A stretch of DNA of 64,000 bases from Methylobacter sp. GTDB taxonomy: Bacteria > Pseudomonadota > Gammaproteobacteria > Methylococcales > Methylomonadaceae. The notes beneath the pieces were generated by a model that saw nothing but the letters and a program-made list of their open reading frames with translations, made no database searches and was not told where the DNA came from. Below are positions 34,857 through 43,897 of this stretch, piece by piece. The DNA is taken from positions 1 through 64,000 of the forward strand of contig JAUXXQ010000148.1 of assembly GCA_030684815.1 (NCBI GenBank). Direction: 5' to 3'. Within the stretch, counting starts at the first letter, position 1. Each line of letters begins with the position of its first letter. A program made the position numbers and the translations under genes.

Positions 34857-36053
34857 TCAAAAGCTTGAAGATACAGCACAAAAAAAAGTTTTCAGATATT
34901 CAGTTTCAGGGGCTGCCGGGTCAATCGGATGGTCGGGGCCTTGGCCGCCTGCGGCAAAAAAGACTAAATGGCGGTCGATATGCCGTCCTGATGAGCGCAA
35001 AATCTCATGCAGGTTTTCGCGGCTCAGGTGATGCGAGCACGATGCCGACACTAAAATGCCGTTTTTGGACAGCACTTGCAAGGCCAGATGATTCAAGCGC
35101 CGATAAGCCTCGTAGCCTTGTTTGAAATCTTTTTTACGTTTAACCAAGGCGGGCGGGTCGAGTACGATAATGTCATAAAGCTGGTTGTCCAGCCGCGCCT
35201 GTTTTAGAAATTCAAACACATCGCTACGCACAAAGTGCATTTTATCCTGCACCCGATTCAACTCTGCATTTTCTGCGGCCAATGCCAGCGCGCTTTCCGA
35301 GGCATCAACGCAAGTGACTTCGGCAGCTCCCGCCAATGCGGCCGGAATGCCCCAGGCGCCGGTGTAGGAAAATAAATCCAGCACCCGCTGGTTTTTGGCC
35401 ATGCCGGCCAATTGCGCACGGCTGCTGCGATGATCGTAAAACCAGCCGGTTTTTTGTCCGCCCAAAATATCGATTTTAAATTTGGCACCGTTTTCTTCGA
35501 TGATCAGCGGTTCGGGCAGCTTGCCGTAGGCGAGTTCCGATTCCAGACTTAAACCTTCTTGTGTGCGCTGGCTGTTGTCGTTTTTTAGGATGATGGCTTC
35601 CGGGTTGAGCAATTCAATCAGCGCGCTAAATAAGGCTTCTTTGCGTTGCTCGATACCGGCGGTAGTGATTTGCACCGATAACACCGCGCCGAAACGGTCG
35701 ATGACCAAGCCGGGCAAGCCGTCGCTTTCACCGAAAACAAGCCTGTAATAAGGTTGGTCGAACAGCTTTTCGCGCAGTATCAGTGCGGTCGTTAAACGCT
35801 CTTTAAAAAAATTGGCGCCGCATTTTAAATTGGCTTTTCTGGATAATAAACGGGCGCAAATCAGCGCTTGCGGATTGACGTAAGCGGTGCCCATGACTTT
35901 GCCGTCATCGCTTTTGACCTGCACCAAGTCGCCTGCGTTAAATTGTTCCAGCGGCGAGCGTTTGGTATCGACTTCGTTGCTGAACACCCATAAATGGCCT
36001 TTGCGCAGACGCTTGTCTTCGTTCTTTTTTAGATAAATTTCAGGATGAGCCAT
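34857..36053 (-). CDS. rlmI: 23S rRNA (cytosine-C5) methyltransferase, RlmI family
   Basis: 398 residues from the ATG at 36053 (MAHPEIYLKKNEDKRLRKGH). The N-terminal PUA domain contains GHLWVFSNEVD; the Rossmann methyltransferase core has RVLDLFSYTGAWGIPAALAG (SAM binding), VLDPPALVKRKKDFKQGY and the catalytic-region SCSHHLSRE. RlmI methylates C1962 of 23S rRNA. The C-terminus ends DHPIDPAAPETEYLKTFFCA followed by a few residues encoded by DNA that resembles a repeat end (see finding near 34815-34860). Confidence 0.93.
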   Translation of the reverse strand: MAHPEIYLKKNEDKRLRKGHLWVFSNEVDTKRSPLEQFNAGDLVQVKSDDGKVMGTAYVNPQALICARLLSRKANLKCGANFFKERLTTALILREKLFDQPYYRLVFGESDGLPGLVIDRFGAVLSVQITTAGIEQRKEALFSALIELLNPEAIILKNDNSQRTQEGLSLESELAYGKLPEPLIIEENGAKFKIDILGGQKTGWFYDHRSSRAQLAGMAKNQRVLDLFSYTGAWGIPAALAGAAEVTCVDASESALALAAENAELNRVQDKMHFVRSDVFEFLKQARLDNQLYDIIVLDPPALVKRKKDFKQGYEAYRRLNHLALQVLSKNGILVSASCSHHLSRENLHEILRSSGRHIDRHLVFFAAGGQGPDHPIDPAAPETEYLKTFFCAVSSSF

Positions 36054-36120
36054 GTTATTAAATGAGTTTAAAAGTGGTGCGGTGATAGTTAGGCAACGAT
36101 GCCTTGAGTTGATGCGGTGC

Positions 36121-37002
36121 TTATGACTGCTTAATGCCTTCAAGCCTAATCCAGTCTTCTTGCTGTACCGGCGCGGCGAATGTTATGTAAGTTCGATAAG
36201 CCGCCATTACCGACTCGGCCTGCTCTTGCAAAATGCCCGATAAAACCAGTTGGCCGCCCGGCGCGACTAGGCCGGAAATTTGTTCCGCCATATCGATTAA
36301 AGGTTTCGCCAGAATATTGGCCAGCACAATGTCCGCCTGAAACGGCGTAAAGTGTTCGGGCAGATAACAGGCGATTTTATCCAGCACCTGGTTTTTTAGC
36401 GCATTGCTTTGGGTTGCAGTGATGGCTTGCGGGTCAATATCGACCGCGTGCGCATGTTTGGCGCCCAACAGAATAGCTGCAACCGCCAGAATGCCGGAAC
36501 CGCAGCCGTAATCGATGACCTTTTTATCGGCCAAGTCGTGGCTGGCCAGCCATTCCAAACATAAAGCGGTGGTCGGATGGGTGCCGGTGCCGAACGCCAG
36601 TCCAGGATCAAGCGTCAGGCAAACCGTGCCCGGCTCGTATTGCTCTTGATCGGTCGGGCAAACCCAGAGCCTGTCAGCAAATTTCATCGGCTTGTAATAT
36701 TCCATCCAGGCGCGTTCCCACTCCTGGTCTTCTACCCGCTCATAGCGCCAGTCGTGCAATTGTTCTGAGTCAAACTTTTTATAAATCTGCGTCTTGATAA
36801 GTTCCGGTTCGGCGCCCAGTTCATACAGCGCAATGACTTCAGTATTCGTCCATATTTTGGTTTCGCCGATAGCTGGCTCGTACACCGGCTCGTCTTCGGC
36901 GTCCATGTAAGTGACGGACACCGCGCCGAGCTTGTCGAAATAATCAGCAAGTTTAGGGGCAAGGTCTTCAGTGGTGATAACGGAAATTTGGTGCCAGGTC
37001 AT
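36121..37002 (-). CDS. prmA: Ribosomal protein L11 methyltransferase PrmA
   Basis: 293 residues, full length. N-terminal substrate-binding domain with WHQISVITTEDLAPKLADYF and GAVSVTYMDAEDEPVYEP. SAM-binding core VIDYGCGSGILAVAAILLGA, preceded by DPGLAFGTGTHPTTALCLEWL, and catalytic-region VLANILAKPLIDMA. It trimethylates ribosomal protein L11. In relatives prmA follows accC directly; here toxin-antitoxin genes and repeat R1 separate them. Confidence 0.97.
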   Translation of the reverse strand: MTWHQISVITTEDLAPKLADYFDKLGAVSVTYMDAEDEPVYEPAIGETKIWTNTEVIALYELGAEPELIKTQIYKKFDSEQLHDWRYERVEDQEWERAWMEYYKPMKFADRLWVCPTDQEQYEPGTVCLTLDPGLAFGTGTHPTTALCLEWLASHDLADKKVIDYGCGSGILAVAAILLGAKHAHAVDIDPQAITATQSNALKNQVLDKIACYLPEHFTPFQADIVLANILAKPLIDMAEQISGLVAPGGQLVLSGILQEQAESVMAAYRTYITFAAPVQQEDWIRLEGIKQS

Positions 37003-37221
37003 GTGGGAAGATGTGTTTGAAAAGCTGGGTTATGTATCGGTAATCATTCAATAAGTAGATAAGTCTAATTTACACTGGAGTCCAATAGCTTTAGCTATTG
37101 TCGGTAAAACAGCTAAAGCTGTTTTACTCCCAACTTGTTTGTTAAAAAACTTTTGAATGGCTACTTAGGAGGGATGTTTTTTATGTTAAGCGACCTTTTC
37201 AAATAAGGGAATCCAACAAAA
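37003..37221. repeat. prmA upstream region with R1 copy 6 (about 37072-37167)
   Basis: R1 lies in the same orientation as the 6524 copy, with the AACTTGTTTGTTAAAAAACT flank. An upstream ATTCAATAAGTAGATAAGTC segment is AT-rich and may contribute to a prmA promoter. No gene is visible. Confidence 0.7.
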
Positions 37222-37449
37222 TCATTTTAGCGCTTGCCAATTATTTTCTGCAACAGACTCAAAAGGTTGTTTATAACAAATGTTTAGCCCACGCAATGGA
37301 TAGGCCATCATTTCAATAACTTCTCGAAGATTTTTGTTGAGTTCATCCAGTGTTTCCGCTTGCGTATGCGCGCCTTGAAATCCGGGAATAAAACCTACAT
37401 AAAGCCCCGTATCCTGGCATCGCTCAATAATGGCCGTGTAGCTTCTCAT
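37222..37449 (-). CDS. Orphan HicB-like (UPF0150) protein
   Basis: 75 residues. MRSYTAIIERCQDTGLYVG, then PGFQGAHTQAETLDELNKNL and REVIEMM is the compact HicB fold found in antitoxins. There is no HicA-like gene on either side; the next gene upstream is a RelE-like toxin. It may be a free-standing member, the survivor of a decayed hicBA pair, or a third component of the upstream module. Stop and start positions look normal. Confidence 0.7.
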   Translation of the reverse strand: MRSYTAIIERCQDTGLYVGFIPGFQGAHTQAETLDELNKNLREVIEMMAYPLRGLNICYKQPFESVAENNWQALK

Positions 37450-37473
37450 CGTGCCGTTAATTTTTTTGCGCTT

Positions 37474-37734
37474 TTAGGCAAGTAATTTGTTGTAGTCAGC
37501 ATGACTGCCAATCCAAAACCACTGCACACCCTGATCAACTGGAACGCCAAGGGCGATACCCCAAGCTAACGCGAACGCTACGAAATGCTCCATTTTTAAC
37601 GGATTTGAATTGTGCAACGAGGGATGTTGCGGATTTTGTTTGAGCTGCTCATAGTGATCGCGTGCTTGCTGCTGAATAGGCGGCGGCAACGCATCAAAAT
37701 GTTGCCAGAACCTTGAAGAGGTAAAGTGCTTCAA
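37474..37734 (-). CDS. RelE/ParE-superfamily toxin-like protein
   Basis: 86 residues from a TTG at 37734 that overlaps the antitoxin stop (TTGA), which points to coupled translation. FTSSRFWQHFDALPPPIQQQ, NPQHPSLHNSN and the C-terminal VQWFWIGSHADYNKLL fit a RelE-like family whose members end WFWIGsHxeYdkll. Such toxins cleave mRNA on the ribosome or block gyrase. It is partnered with the upstream antitoxin gene. Catalytic residues cannot be judged safely. Confidence 0.75.
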   Translation of the reverse strand: MKHFTSSRFWQHFDALPPPIQQQARDHYEQLKQNPQHPSLHNSNPLKMEHFVAFALAWGIALGVPVDQGVQWFWIGSHADYNKLLA

Positions 37735-37934
37735 AGCTCATGCCGCGCAGTACTATTATGATATTCAGCTAATGCTTCAGCAGCGAGCGCGTCGAGCTTT
37801 CCAGCTCCCGTATCGGCTTCAATTTGAGCATCCCAAGCCGCTTCCATAAACTCAGAAAACCATCGGCTAAACTCAGCCAATTCCTGAGCAGGAAGCTGTT
37901 GAACAGCCTGTTCAATTGCTTGAATAGACGTCAT
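37731..37934 (-). CDS. Antitoxin of the RelE-like module
   Basis: 67 residues from the ATG at 37934, preceded by an excellent ribosome site GGAGAGATTT. The protein is helical and acidic: IQAIEQAVQQLPAQELAEF, WFSEFMEAAWDAQIEAD and GKLDALAAEALAEYHNST. This is the typical shape of the small antitoxin encoded before these toxins. The good ribosome site here against the TTG start of the toxin would favour antitoxin excess. The pair is inserted between accC and the prmA block. Confidence 0.75.
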   Translation of the reverse strand: MTSIQAIEQAVQQLPAQELAEFSRWFSEFMEAAWDAQIEADTGAGKLDALAAEALAEYHNSTARHEL

Positions 37935-37964
37935 AAATCTCTCCAAAATTCTGTCGTTAATGCC

Positions 37965-39308
37965 TTAATAAATGCCTAATTTCTTTTCCAAATAATGGAT
38001 ATTCTGCCCGCCAGCGGCAAAGGCGCTGTCGTTCATGATGTCGTGTTGCAGCGGGATATTGGTTTTAATGCCGTCGATGATGATTTCGCTTAACGCGGTG
38101 TTCATCCGCGCAATCGCGCTTTTGCGGTCTTCGCCGTGGGCAATCAGCTTGCCTATCATCGAATCGTAATAAGGCGGCACTTTATAGCCGTTGTAAATAT
38201 GCGTTTCGCAACGGATGCCGGGGCCGCCTGGCATGTGGAACTGGTCGATGGTGCCGGGACAGGGCATGAAGGTCTTGGGATCTTCGGCGTTTAAACGGCA
38301 TTCAATCGCATGACCCTGGATTTTGACCTGATCCTGGGTTATCGACAACGGCAGCCCCGCCGCAATGCGCAGTTGTTCTTTGACGATGTCAAAACCGGTG
38401 ACCATTTCGGTGACCGGATGCTCAACCTGTACGCGGGTGTTCATTTCAATGAAATAAAACTCTCCTTTTTCGTATAAAAACTCAAAGGTTCCCGCGCCTA
38501 AATAGCCAATATCAACACAGGCTTTGGCGCAGCGCTCACCTATCAGCTTGCGTTGTTCTTCGGTGATGCCGGGTGCAGGCGCTTCTTCGACCACTTTTTG
38601 ATGGCGGCGCTGCATTGAACAGTCGCGTTCGCCCAAATGGATGGCGTTGCCGTGCGAATCGGCCATGACCTGAAACTCGATATGCCGGGGGTCTTCCAAA
38701 AACTTTTCCATGTACACGGTGGGATTGCCGAACGCCGTACCCGCTTCCGCCTTGGTCATGGCGATTGCATTGATTAGCGCCGCTTCAGTATGCACGGTGC
38801 GCATACCGCGCCCGCCGCCGCCGCCGGCCGCTTTGATGATGACCGGATAACCGATTTCCTGGGCCAGCTTCAGGTTCTTTTTGTTGTCGTCCGACAAGGG
38901 GTCATTGTTGCCGGGAACACAAGGGATTCCGGCCGCAATCATTGCATTTTTGGCGGAAATCTTGTCGCCCATCATGCGGATGGTTTCGGCATTCGGACCG
39001 ATGAAAACAAAGCCGCTTTGCTTGACCTTTTCGGAAAAGTCGGCATTTTCAGACAAAAAGCCGTAGCCGGGATGAATGGCTTCGGCGTCGGTCACTTCAG
39101 CGGCGCTGATGATGGCCGGAATATTCAAATAGCTGTCAGCGGATGCGGCAGGGCCGATACAGACTGATTCATCGGCCAGACGCACGTGTTTTAGGTCGCG
39201 GTCGGCCTCGGAATGCACAGCGACAACTTTAATGCCTAATTCCCGGCACGCGCGCAAAATACGCAATGCAATCTCGCCGCGATTGGCGATAACGATTTTA
39301 TCGAACAT
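37965..39308 (-). CDS. accC: Acetyl-CoA carboxylase biotin carboxylase subunit AccC
   Basis: 447 residues from the ATG at 39308 ([19 protein letters not shown]), matching the family; the open frame upstream is not coding. Biotin-carboxylase N domain, then ATP-grasp with [51 protein letters not shown] and the C-terminal domain. It carboxylates the biotin of AccB with ATP and bicarbonate, the first half-reaction of fatty acid synthesis. It is co-transcribed with accB and aroQ. Confidence 0.97.
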   Translation of the reverse strand: MFDKIVIANRGEIALRILRACRELGIKVVAVHSEADRDLKHVRLADESVCIGPAASADSYLNIPAIISAAEVTDAEAIHPGYGFLSENADFSEKVKQSGFVFIGPNAETIRMMGDKISAKNAMIAAGIPCVPGNNDPLSDDNKKNLKLAQEIGYPVIIKAAGGGGGRGMRTVHTEAALINAIAMTKAEAGTAFGNPTVYMEKFLEDPRHIEFQVMADSHGNAIHLGERDCSMQRRHQKVVEEAPAPGITEEQRKLIGERCAKACVDIGYLGAGTFEFLYEKGEFYFIEMNTRVQVEHPVTEMVTGFDIVKEQLRIAAGLPLSITQDQVKIQGHAIECRLNAEDPKTFMPCPGTIDQFHMPGGPGIRCETHIYNGYKVPPYYDSMIGKLIAHGEDRKSAIARMNTALSEIIIDGIKTNIPLQHDIMNDSAFAAGGQNIHYLEKKLGIY

Positions 39309-39327
39309 GAGCTTTCCGTCCTTGATG

Positions 39328-39771
39328 TTATTCAATGATGAATAAGGGTTGGCCATATTCAACAGGTTCGGCATTTTCAACCAAAATTTTGGTGACAGTG
39401 CCGCTCTTGTCCGACTCAATCTGGTTAAGGATTTTCATCGCTTCAATGATGCACAAGGTGTCGCCGACCTGAACGGATTGACCGATTTCGGCGAATACTT
39501 TAGTGCCGGGTGAAGCGGAACGGTAAAAAGTGCCGACCATCGGTGATTTGACCACATGGCCGGTGATCTTTTCTTCCGCCGTTGCCGCTAATGCTGCCGT
39601 CACAACGGGCGCAGAGGCAGGTGCTGCAGGCGCAGGCGTATAGGCGACCGTCGCAGGGGCTGCGGAATATCGGCTGATACGGATCGATTCTTCGCCTTCT
39701 TTGATTTCCAGCTCGGCAATGTCGGATTCTTCGATAATTTCGATGAGTTTTTTTATTTTTCTAATATCCAT
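39328..39771 (-). CDS. accB: Biotin carboxyl carrier protein AccB
   Basis: 147 residues from the ATG at 39771 ([20 protein letters not shown]). A Pro/Ala-rich linker lies at about 40-70, and the C-terminal biotinyl domain has the biotin-accepting Lys in [14 protein letters not shown]. It carries biotin between AccC and the carboxyltransferase. It overlaps or abuts aroQ upstream (aroQ ends 39777) and is 19 bp before accC. Confidence 0.97.
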   Translation of the reverse strand: MDIRKIKKLIEIIEESDIAELEIKEGEESIRISRYSAAPATVAYTPAPAAPASAPVVTAALAATAEEKITGHVVKSPMVGTFYRSASPGTKVFAEIGQSVQVGDTLCIIEAMKILNQIESDKSGTVTKILVENAEPVEYGQPLFIIE

Positions 39772-39776
39772 GGTTT

Positions 39777-40223
39777 TCAAAGTCTCTCGGTTAATATCTG
39801 ATGAGCGGCCAGTAAGGCCAGTTCGTATCCTGTTGCGCCTAATCCGCAGATAACGCCTTGAGCAATATCGGAGAAATAGGAGTGTTTTCTAAACGATTCG
39901 CGCGCATGCACGTTTGATAAATGAACTTCTATAAATGGGATCCTGGTTGCCAGCAATGCGTCCCGAAGGGCGACGCTGGTATGGGTAAAGGCGGCAGGGT
40001 TGATGATAATGAAATCAACCTGCTTATGGTAAGCGTCGTGGATCAGCTCCACCATTTGATGTTCTGCATTGTTTTGATGAAAATTAAGCTGATGCTTAAG
40101 TTCGCCCGCTTTTTGTTCCAGCTGCTGCTGAATATCGGCGAGGGTTTTGTTACCGTAAAGACCGGGTTCGCGTATGCCCAACAAGTTTAAATTCGGCCCA
40201 TTTAAAACAGTGATAGTCGCCAT
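39777..40223 (-). CDS. aroQ: 3-dehydroquinate dehydratase, type II
   Basis: 148 residues, the size of the type II enzyme. [19 protein letters not shown] with the catalytic Tyr, the [18 protein letters not shown] block, [20 protein letters not shown] with the catalytic His, and [11 protein letters not shown]. It dehydrates 3-dehydroquinate in the shikimate pathway. It is first in the aroQ-accB-accC unit, as in Pseudomonas. Confidence 0.96.
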   Translation of the reverse strand: MATITVLNGPNLNLLGIREPGLYGNKTLADIQQQLEQKAGELKHQLNFHQNNAEHQMVELIHDAYHKQVDFIIINPAAFTHTSVALRDALLATRIPFIEVHLSNVHARESFRKHSYFSDIAQGVICGLGATGYELALLAAHQILTERL

Positions 40224-40502
40224 GAATCTGCAAGTCAGTTAGGGTTAATAGCGTAATTTGGCCGCTAATTTTGCCCAATTTATCCAAGTTTGTCCAGATA
40301 TTCTCTTTTTAGCAAAAGATAGCGACAGAATTCAGGCTATTTCAGGGCGTTGCACACAAATCGGCTTATTTTGAAAGCTATTTGTATTGATAGCGGGCGC
40401 ACCGGTTTTTGCTTATATTTCACGCCATTGACAGCTTTTTCAGGTAAGCGTATAAAACGCAAATCCGTAACGCATCGTTGCGGCTCTATTAAGAGAATGT
40501 AC

Positions 40503-40850
40503 ATGAAAGTTCGCAATTTTTCCGGCGTATTGATGGCCGCTGCATCACTATTTATAGGGCTAGTGTCCAGCAATAATGCTGCAGCTGGCGAATCGGAGTA
40601 TTCCTTTACCGTACATAACAACACCCGGACTAAAATGACCAAGCTGCTGGTATCCGAAGACAAAAAGGACTGGGGTTATTTTGATATTGGTAAAGGCATT
40701 GCGCCAGGCGAGAGTGAGAAATTGGTTTGGGATTCAAGCTCCAACGACGAAGGTTGCGATCAGTACGTGAAAGCGGCTTATGCTGACGGCTCCGAATCCG
40801 AAGAAGCCAAGTTTAATTTTTGCGAAGCAGATTTGGAACTGGAATTTTAA
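40503..40850 (+). CDS. Small exported protein with two Cys, unknown function
   Basis: 115 residues from the ATG at 40503, with AAGAGA upstream; the longer open frame to 40350 is not coding-like. A clear Sec signal peptide (FSGVLMAAASLFIGLVSS, then NNAAAG). The mature part (YSFTVHNNTRTKMTKLLVSE, DWGYFDIGKGIAPGESEKL, DEGCDQYVKAAYADGSESEE, FNFCEADLELEF) follows a pattern known in small periplasmic beta-sandwich proteins: lyvS, W, G, C ... DG ... nlC. The two Cys could form a disulphide. The role is unknown. It stands alone, divergent from aroQ. Confidence 0.8.
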   Translation: MKVRNFSGVLMAAASLFIGLVSSNNAAAGESEYSFTVHNNTRTKMTKLLVSEDKKDWGYFDIGKGIAPGESEKLVWDSSSNDEGCDQYVKAAYADGSESEEAKFNFCEADLELEF

Positions 40851-41392
40851 GGCTGATACCGACCACTGATGCGAAATTACTGCCGAAAAACGAACATTGT
40901 TGCTTGATAAAAAACACGAAGATTTTGTGTTTTTTTGTAAAATTTGGAGGGATTCTATTTTTTATAAGCCATGAGCGTTATTTCGCGGACATCAGATTAA
41001 TCAAAGGCAAAAAATTATCACCACAAAGGGCGCGAAAAAATGAAATCTCGTGCCCTTTGCGTACTATGTTGCAAATCCCCCCACCCCTTCAGTACCGAGC
41101 AGCCTACCTGCGAAGCAACGAAAATTGTTTTTACCAAGTATAGAAAACACAGCAATTGCCGCCTAAAACGCCTAGTTTTGGCGCTCTCGATCACTGCTCC
41201 AGACGCGATTTACCCCCCGTCCAATCGACGGATAGCACAGACAAGACGGGGTTACACGGGCTTTTTTTAAAAAACATGCGGTGCTTTTACTCAGTGATCA
41301 TCTGTTTCATTTAATCATTTTTAGCTGCCGCTAAGCAGTGGCTTTTCTAAAACCCTTTGACACACTAAGACAACCGGTCGTATTATTTACCC
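40851..41392. other. 542-bp gap with degenerate repeats and the tetR promoter
   Basis: No convincing gene is present. 41018-41065 contains a CACCACAAAGGGCGCGAAAA ... CGTGCCCTTTGCG repeat of the CACGAAA family. 41200-41270 includes CCCCCCGTCCAATCG and GACGGGGTTACACGGG. The last 50 bp hold the promoter and candidate operator of the TetR gene (listed separately). Confidence 0.55.
41357..41386 (+). promoter_or_regulatory. Candidate sigma-70 promoter with TetR-type operator
   Basis: TTGACA at 41357-41362 and TATTAT at 41381-41386 are 18 bp apart. Between them lies the near-palindrome ACAACCGGTCGT at 41370-41381, well placed for repression by the TetR-family product. The predicted start of transcription would be at or beside the ATG at 41393, implying a leaderless message. 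No ribosome site is visible upstream of that ATG. Confidence 0.5.
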
Positions 41393-41989
41393 ATGAGTGA
41401 AATCACCCAAAAACAAATCAACCGCGAAAACCTGTTAAATCAGGGCGTGACCTTGCTAATGGAACAGGGCTATCACGGCACCGGGCTGAAAGAAATTCTG
41501 GATGCAGTAAAAATCCCCAAAGGATCTTTTTACAATTATTTCGGCAGTAAAGAAAATTTTGGCGCGGAAGTTATACAGCATTATATCGAGCCGTTTATTC
41601 AACAATTAACCGCGCATTTGCAAGCGTCCGAGCACGATGCGCTTGGCGCCTTGCAGCGTTATTTTGCTGAAGGCATTGCCGAACTTGAGAAGGCCAATTT
41701 TAAAGGCGGTTGTCTGTTGGGCAATTTAATGGGCGAAATTGGCGACACCAGCGACCTGTGCCAAAAATCGCTGCAATCTACAGTCAACCGCTACCGGGAT
41801 TTGTTGCAAGTCGGATTAGCCAAAGCCCAGCAACAAGGTACGGTAAGAACCGACAAGTCAGCTGAAGAAATGGCCGATTTGCTGGTCAACACTTGGCAAG
41901 GCGCTTTATTGAGAATGAAAATTGAAAAATCATCGGCACCGCTTAAACAGTGTTGCCAAGATTTATTGGGGGATTTTTTTAAAGCGTAA
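41393..41989 (+). CDS. TetR/AcrR-family transcriptional regulator
   Basis: 198 residues. N-terminal helix-turn-helix: NRENLLNQGVTLLMEQGYHG, GLKEILDAVKIPKGSFYNYF, GSKENFGAEVI. The C-terminal ligand domain contains FKGGCLLGNLMGEIGDTSD, which fits the AcuR-like subgroup. It is likely a repressor of itself and of the two genes downstream (DUF4242-like at 42051 and the exported beta-propeller at 42415). The ligand is unknown. Confidence 0.93.
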   Translation: MSEITQKQINRENLLNQGVTLLMEQGYHGTGLKEILDAVKIPKGSFYNYFGSKENFGAEVIQHYIEPFIQQLTAHLQASEHDALGALQRYFAEGIAELEKANFKGGCLLGNLMGEIGDTSDLCQKSLQSTVNRYRDLLQVGLAKAQQQGTVRTDKSAEEMADLLVNTWQGALLRMKIEKSSAPLKQCCQDLLGDFFKA

Positions 41990-42050
41990 TGTTGATTGCG
42001 CTTTAAAAATCAGTCCCTTTATTTTTACAACTAACCAGGAGATACCGACA

Positions 42051-42323
42051 ATGCCAAAATATATTATCGAACGCGAAATCCCCGGCGCAGGCAATTTGGC
42101 TTACCGCGAGTTACAAGACATTTCGCAAAAATCATGCGGCGTTCTTTGCGAAATGGGGCCGAAAATACAGTGGGTGGAAAGCTATGTAACTGACGACAAA
42201 GTCTATTGCGTGTACATCGCACCCGATGAAGCCAGCGTTAGGGAACATGCCGAAAAAGGCGGCTTCCCGGCCAACCGCATTTCCCAAATCAGATCAATCA
42301 TTGATCCGACTACCGCTGAGTAG
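42051..42323 (+). CDS. DUF4242-family small protein (nickel-responsive SCO4226-like fold)
   Basis: 90 residues from the ATG at 42051, with CCAGGAGATACCGACA as ribosome site. MPKYIIEREIPGAGNL, then GPKIQWVESYVTDDKVYCVY, APDEASVREHAEKGGFPAN match the DUF4242 ferredoxin-like fold. One member of the wider family binds nickel; others are of unknown role. It follows the TetR gene by 61 bp and is likely under its control. Confidence 0.85.
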   Translation: MPKYIIEREIPGAGNLAYRELQDISQKSCGVLCEMGPKIQWVESYVTDDKVYCVYIAPDEASVREHAEKGGFPANRISQIRSIIDPTTAE

Positions 42324-42334
42324 TCCATTGTTGC

Positions 42335-42372
42335 GGGGACACCGCCCACGTCGCAACGTGGGCGGCGTCCCC
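42335..42372. repeat. GGGGAC(A)CCGCCCACGT hairpin
   Basis: GGGGACACCGCCCACGT pairs with ACGTGGGCGGCGTCCCC around a 4-base loop, just downstream of the DUF4242 gene. It is the intergenic palindrome family seen at 7654 and 26043, and may reduce read-through into the beta-propeller gene. Confidence 0.65.
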
Positions 42373-42414
42373 ATATAAAGCCGCGTCCATCCATAAACAA
42401 GCAGAGAATCCCTA

Positions 42415-43590
42415 ATGAAAAAACAACAGCTAACCAAAATTGCCCGCTCGATGCTGGCTTGCACCGCTTTACTTAGCCCGGTATTGGCGCAAGCGCAAAT
42501 ATTGGCGATGGTCAATTATGAAAGCAAGCCCGGACAAACGCCAAGGCGCGAAGGCATTGCAATTATCGATGTTGACCCGGAATCAAAAAACTTTGCCAAA
42601 ATCCTCAACGAGATTCCGCTACCGACTGATTTAGTGGCCCATCATATTTTCTACAATAAAGACGCCAGCAAGGCTTATATCACTGCGCTAGGCAACGGCG
42701 CGCTGCATGTGATGGACATGACGCGCCAACCTTACCGGCCTAAAAAAATCGAGGTGCCGGATTGCCAAGTCGGCGAAGACGTGGCTTTTTCTGAAGACAA
42801 TAAGACCTGGTATTTGACCTGCATGGGTTCCAGTAACGTGATTGTCGGCGATGCGCAAACCGACAAACAGATTAAAGTCATAGCAAGCGACGCGGAAAAA
42901 GCGTTTATCCGTTATCCGCACGGTATTGGCCTGAATGAAAGCATTGACCGCATCATGGTATCAAGCACCGTACGGCCCTCGGATTTGGGTGATCCCGGCG
43001 AAACCGTCGCGGTGATTGAAGCCTCCAGCGGTAAGGTGTTATCCAGCCATAAGCTATCCGACAAACCCTCGCCTTCCGGTTCCGCGCCGGTAGAAACCGT
43101 GTTCCTACCCCATTCCAATCCGCCTCTGGCCTACATCAACACGATGTTTGGCGGCGCCTTGTGGACAGGCCTATGGAATCCCGACAACAAGAATTTTGAT
43201 TTTGCCCAAGTATTCGACTTTACTGCGATTAAACAAGGCGTACCGCTGGAAATTTATTTTAATGATAAGCATGACCGCATGTACATCACCACCGCCAATC
43301 CGGGGCATTTGAATATCTTCGACATTAGCAAATCGGCGTTGCAACCGAAATTGATTAAAGCCATACCGACTGCGGGCGGCGCTCACCATGTCGTACTTTC
43401 GCCTGACGAGCGCTACGCTATCGTGCAGAACAGTTTTTTAAACCTGCCGGATATGAGCGACGGTTCAATCAGCGTCATCGACCTAGCTAAGCAGGAAGTC
43501 ATCGCCACCATCGATACCTTTAAGAAACAAGGATTAAACCCTAACTGCATTATTATGATGCCGAGATGGCATCATGATGATGCGCATTAA
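42415..43590 (+). CDS. Exported YncE-like beta-propeller protein
   Basis: 391 residues. Signal peptide with ACTALLSPVLAQAQ. The mature protein has repeated blades of the cytochrome d1/YncE type: GEDVAFSEDNKTWYLTCMGS, IRYPHGIGLNESIDRIMVSS, FDISKSALQPKLIKAIPTAG, AHHVVLSPDERYAIVQNSFL. No haem ligands (CxxCH) are present. It should act in the periplasm, perhaps as a binding or scaffold protein. Position after TetR and DUF4242 suggests an inducible module of unknown substrate. Confidence 0.85.
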   Translation: MKKQQLTKIARSMLACTALLSPVLAQAQILAMVNYESKPGQTPRREGIAIIDVDPESKNFAKILNEIPLPTDLVAHHIFYNKDASKAYITALGNGALHVMDMTRQPYRPKKIEVPDCQVGEDVAFSEDNKTWYLTCMGSSNVIVGDAQTDKQIKVIASDAEKAFIRYPHGIGLNESIDRIMVSSTVRPSDLGDPGETVAVIEASSGKVLSSHKLSDKPSPSGSAPVETVFLPHSNPPLAYINTMFGGALWTGLWNPDNKNFDFAQVFDFTAIKQGVPLEIYFNDKHDRMYITTANPGHLNIFDISKSALQPKLIKAIPTAGGAHHVVLSPDERYAIVQNSFLNLPDMSDGSISVIDLAKQEVIATIDTFKKQGLNPNCIIMMPRWHHDDAH

Positions 43591-43897
43591 AAGCCGGGGC
43601 AATGTGTGGGGTGCGTACCCTGCACCCCCTATTATTTGCAACAGGGGAATAAAAAACATGATGTGGCGCAAGTTCTCATGAATGACAAGTAAAAAGAAAG
43701 ATTGTCACCACGAAGAATGAAACTTCGTGGTCAATAAAATACTTTCTTGTTAGATTGAGAGCTTTGATGCTGCCTGTAGGTAATGAGAAGTTGCCATTAA
43801 GGGATGTTATTTCTCGTAATTTAGCCTAAAGGCACTGAAACAGTTCCCTCCCTTCACCTGCTAAACAACCACCACCTAACACCTGAATTGCAAAACC
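43591..43897. other. 307-bp gap with repeat fragments
   Basis: No gene is visible. It contains a CACCACGAAGAATGAAACTTCGTGG hairpin (about 43704-43732), a GCTGCCTGTAGGTAATGAGA segment that recurs inverted at about 44251 and 46083, and AAGGGATGTTATTTCTCG shared with about 25002. Confidence 0.55.
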
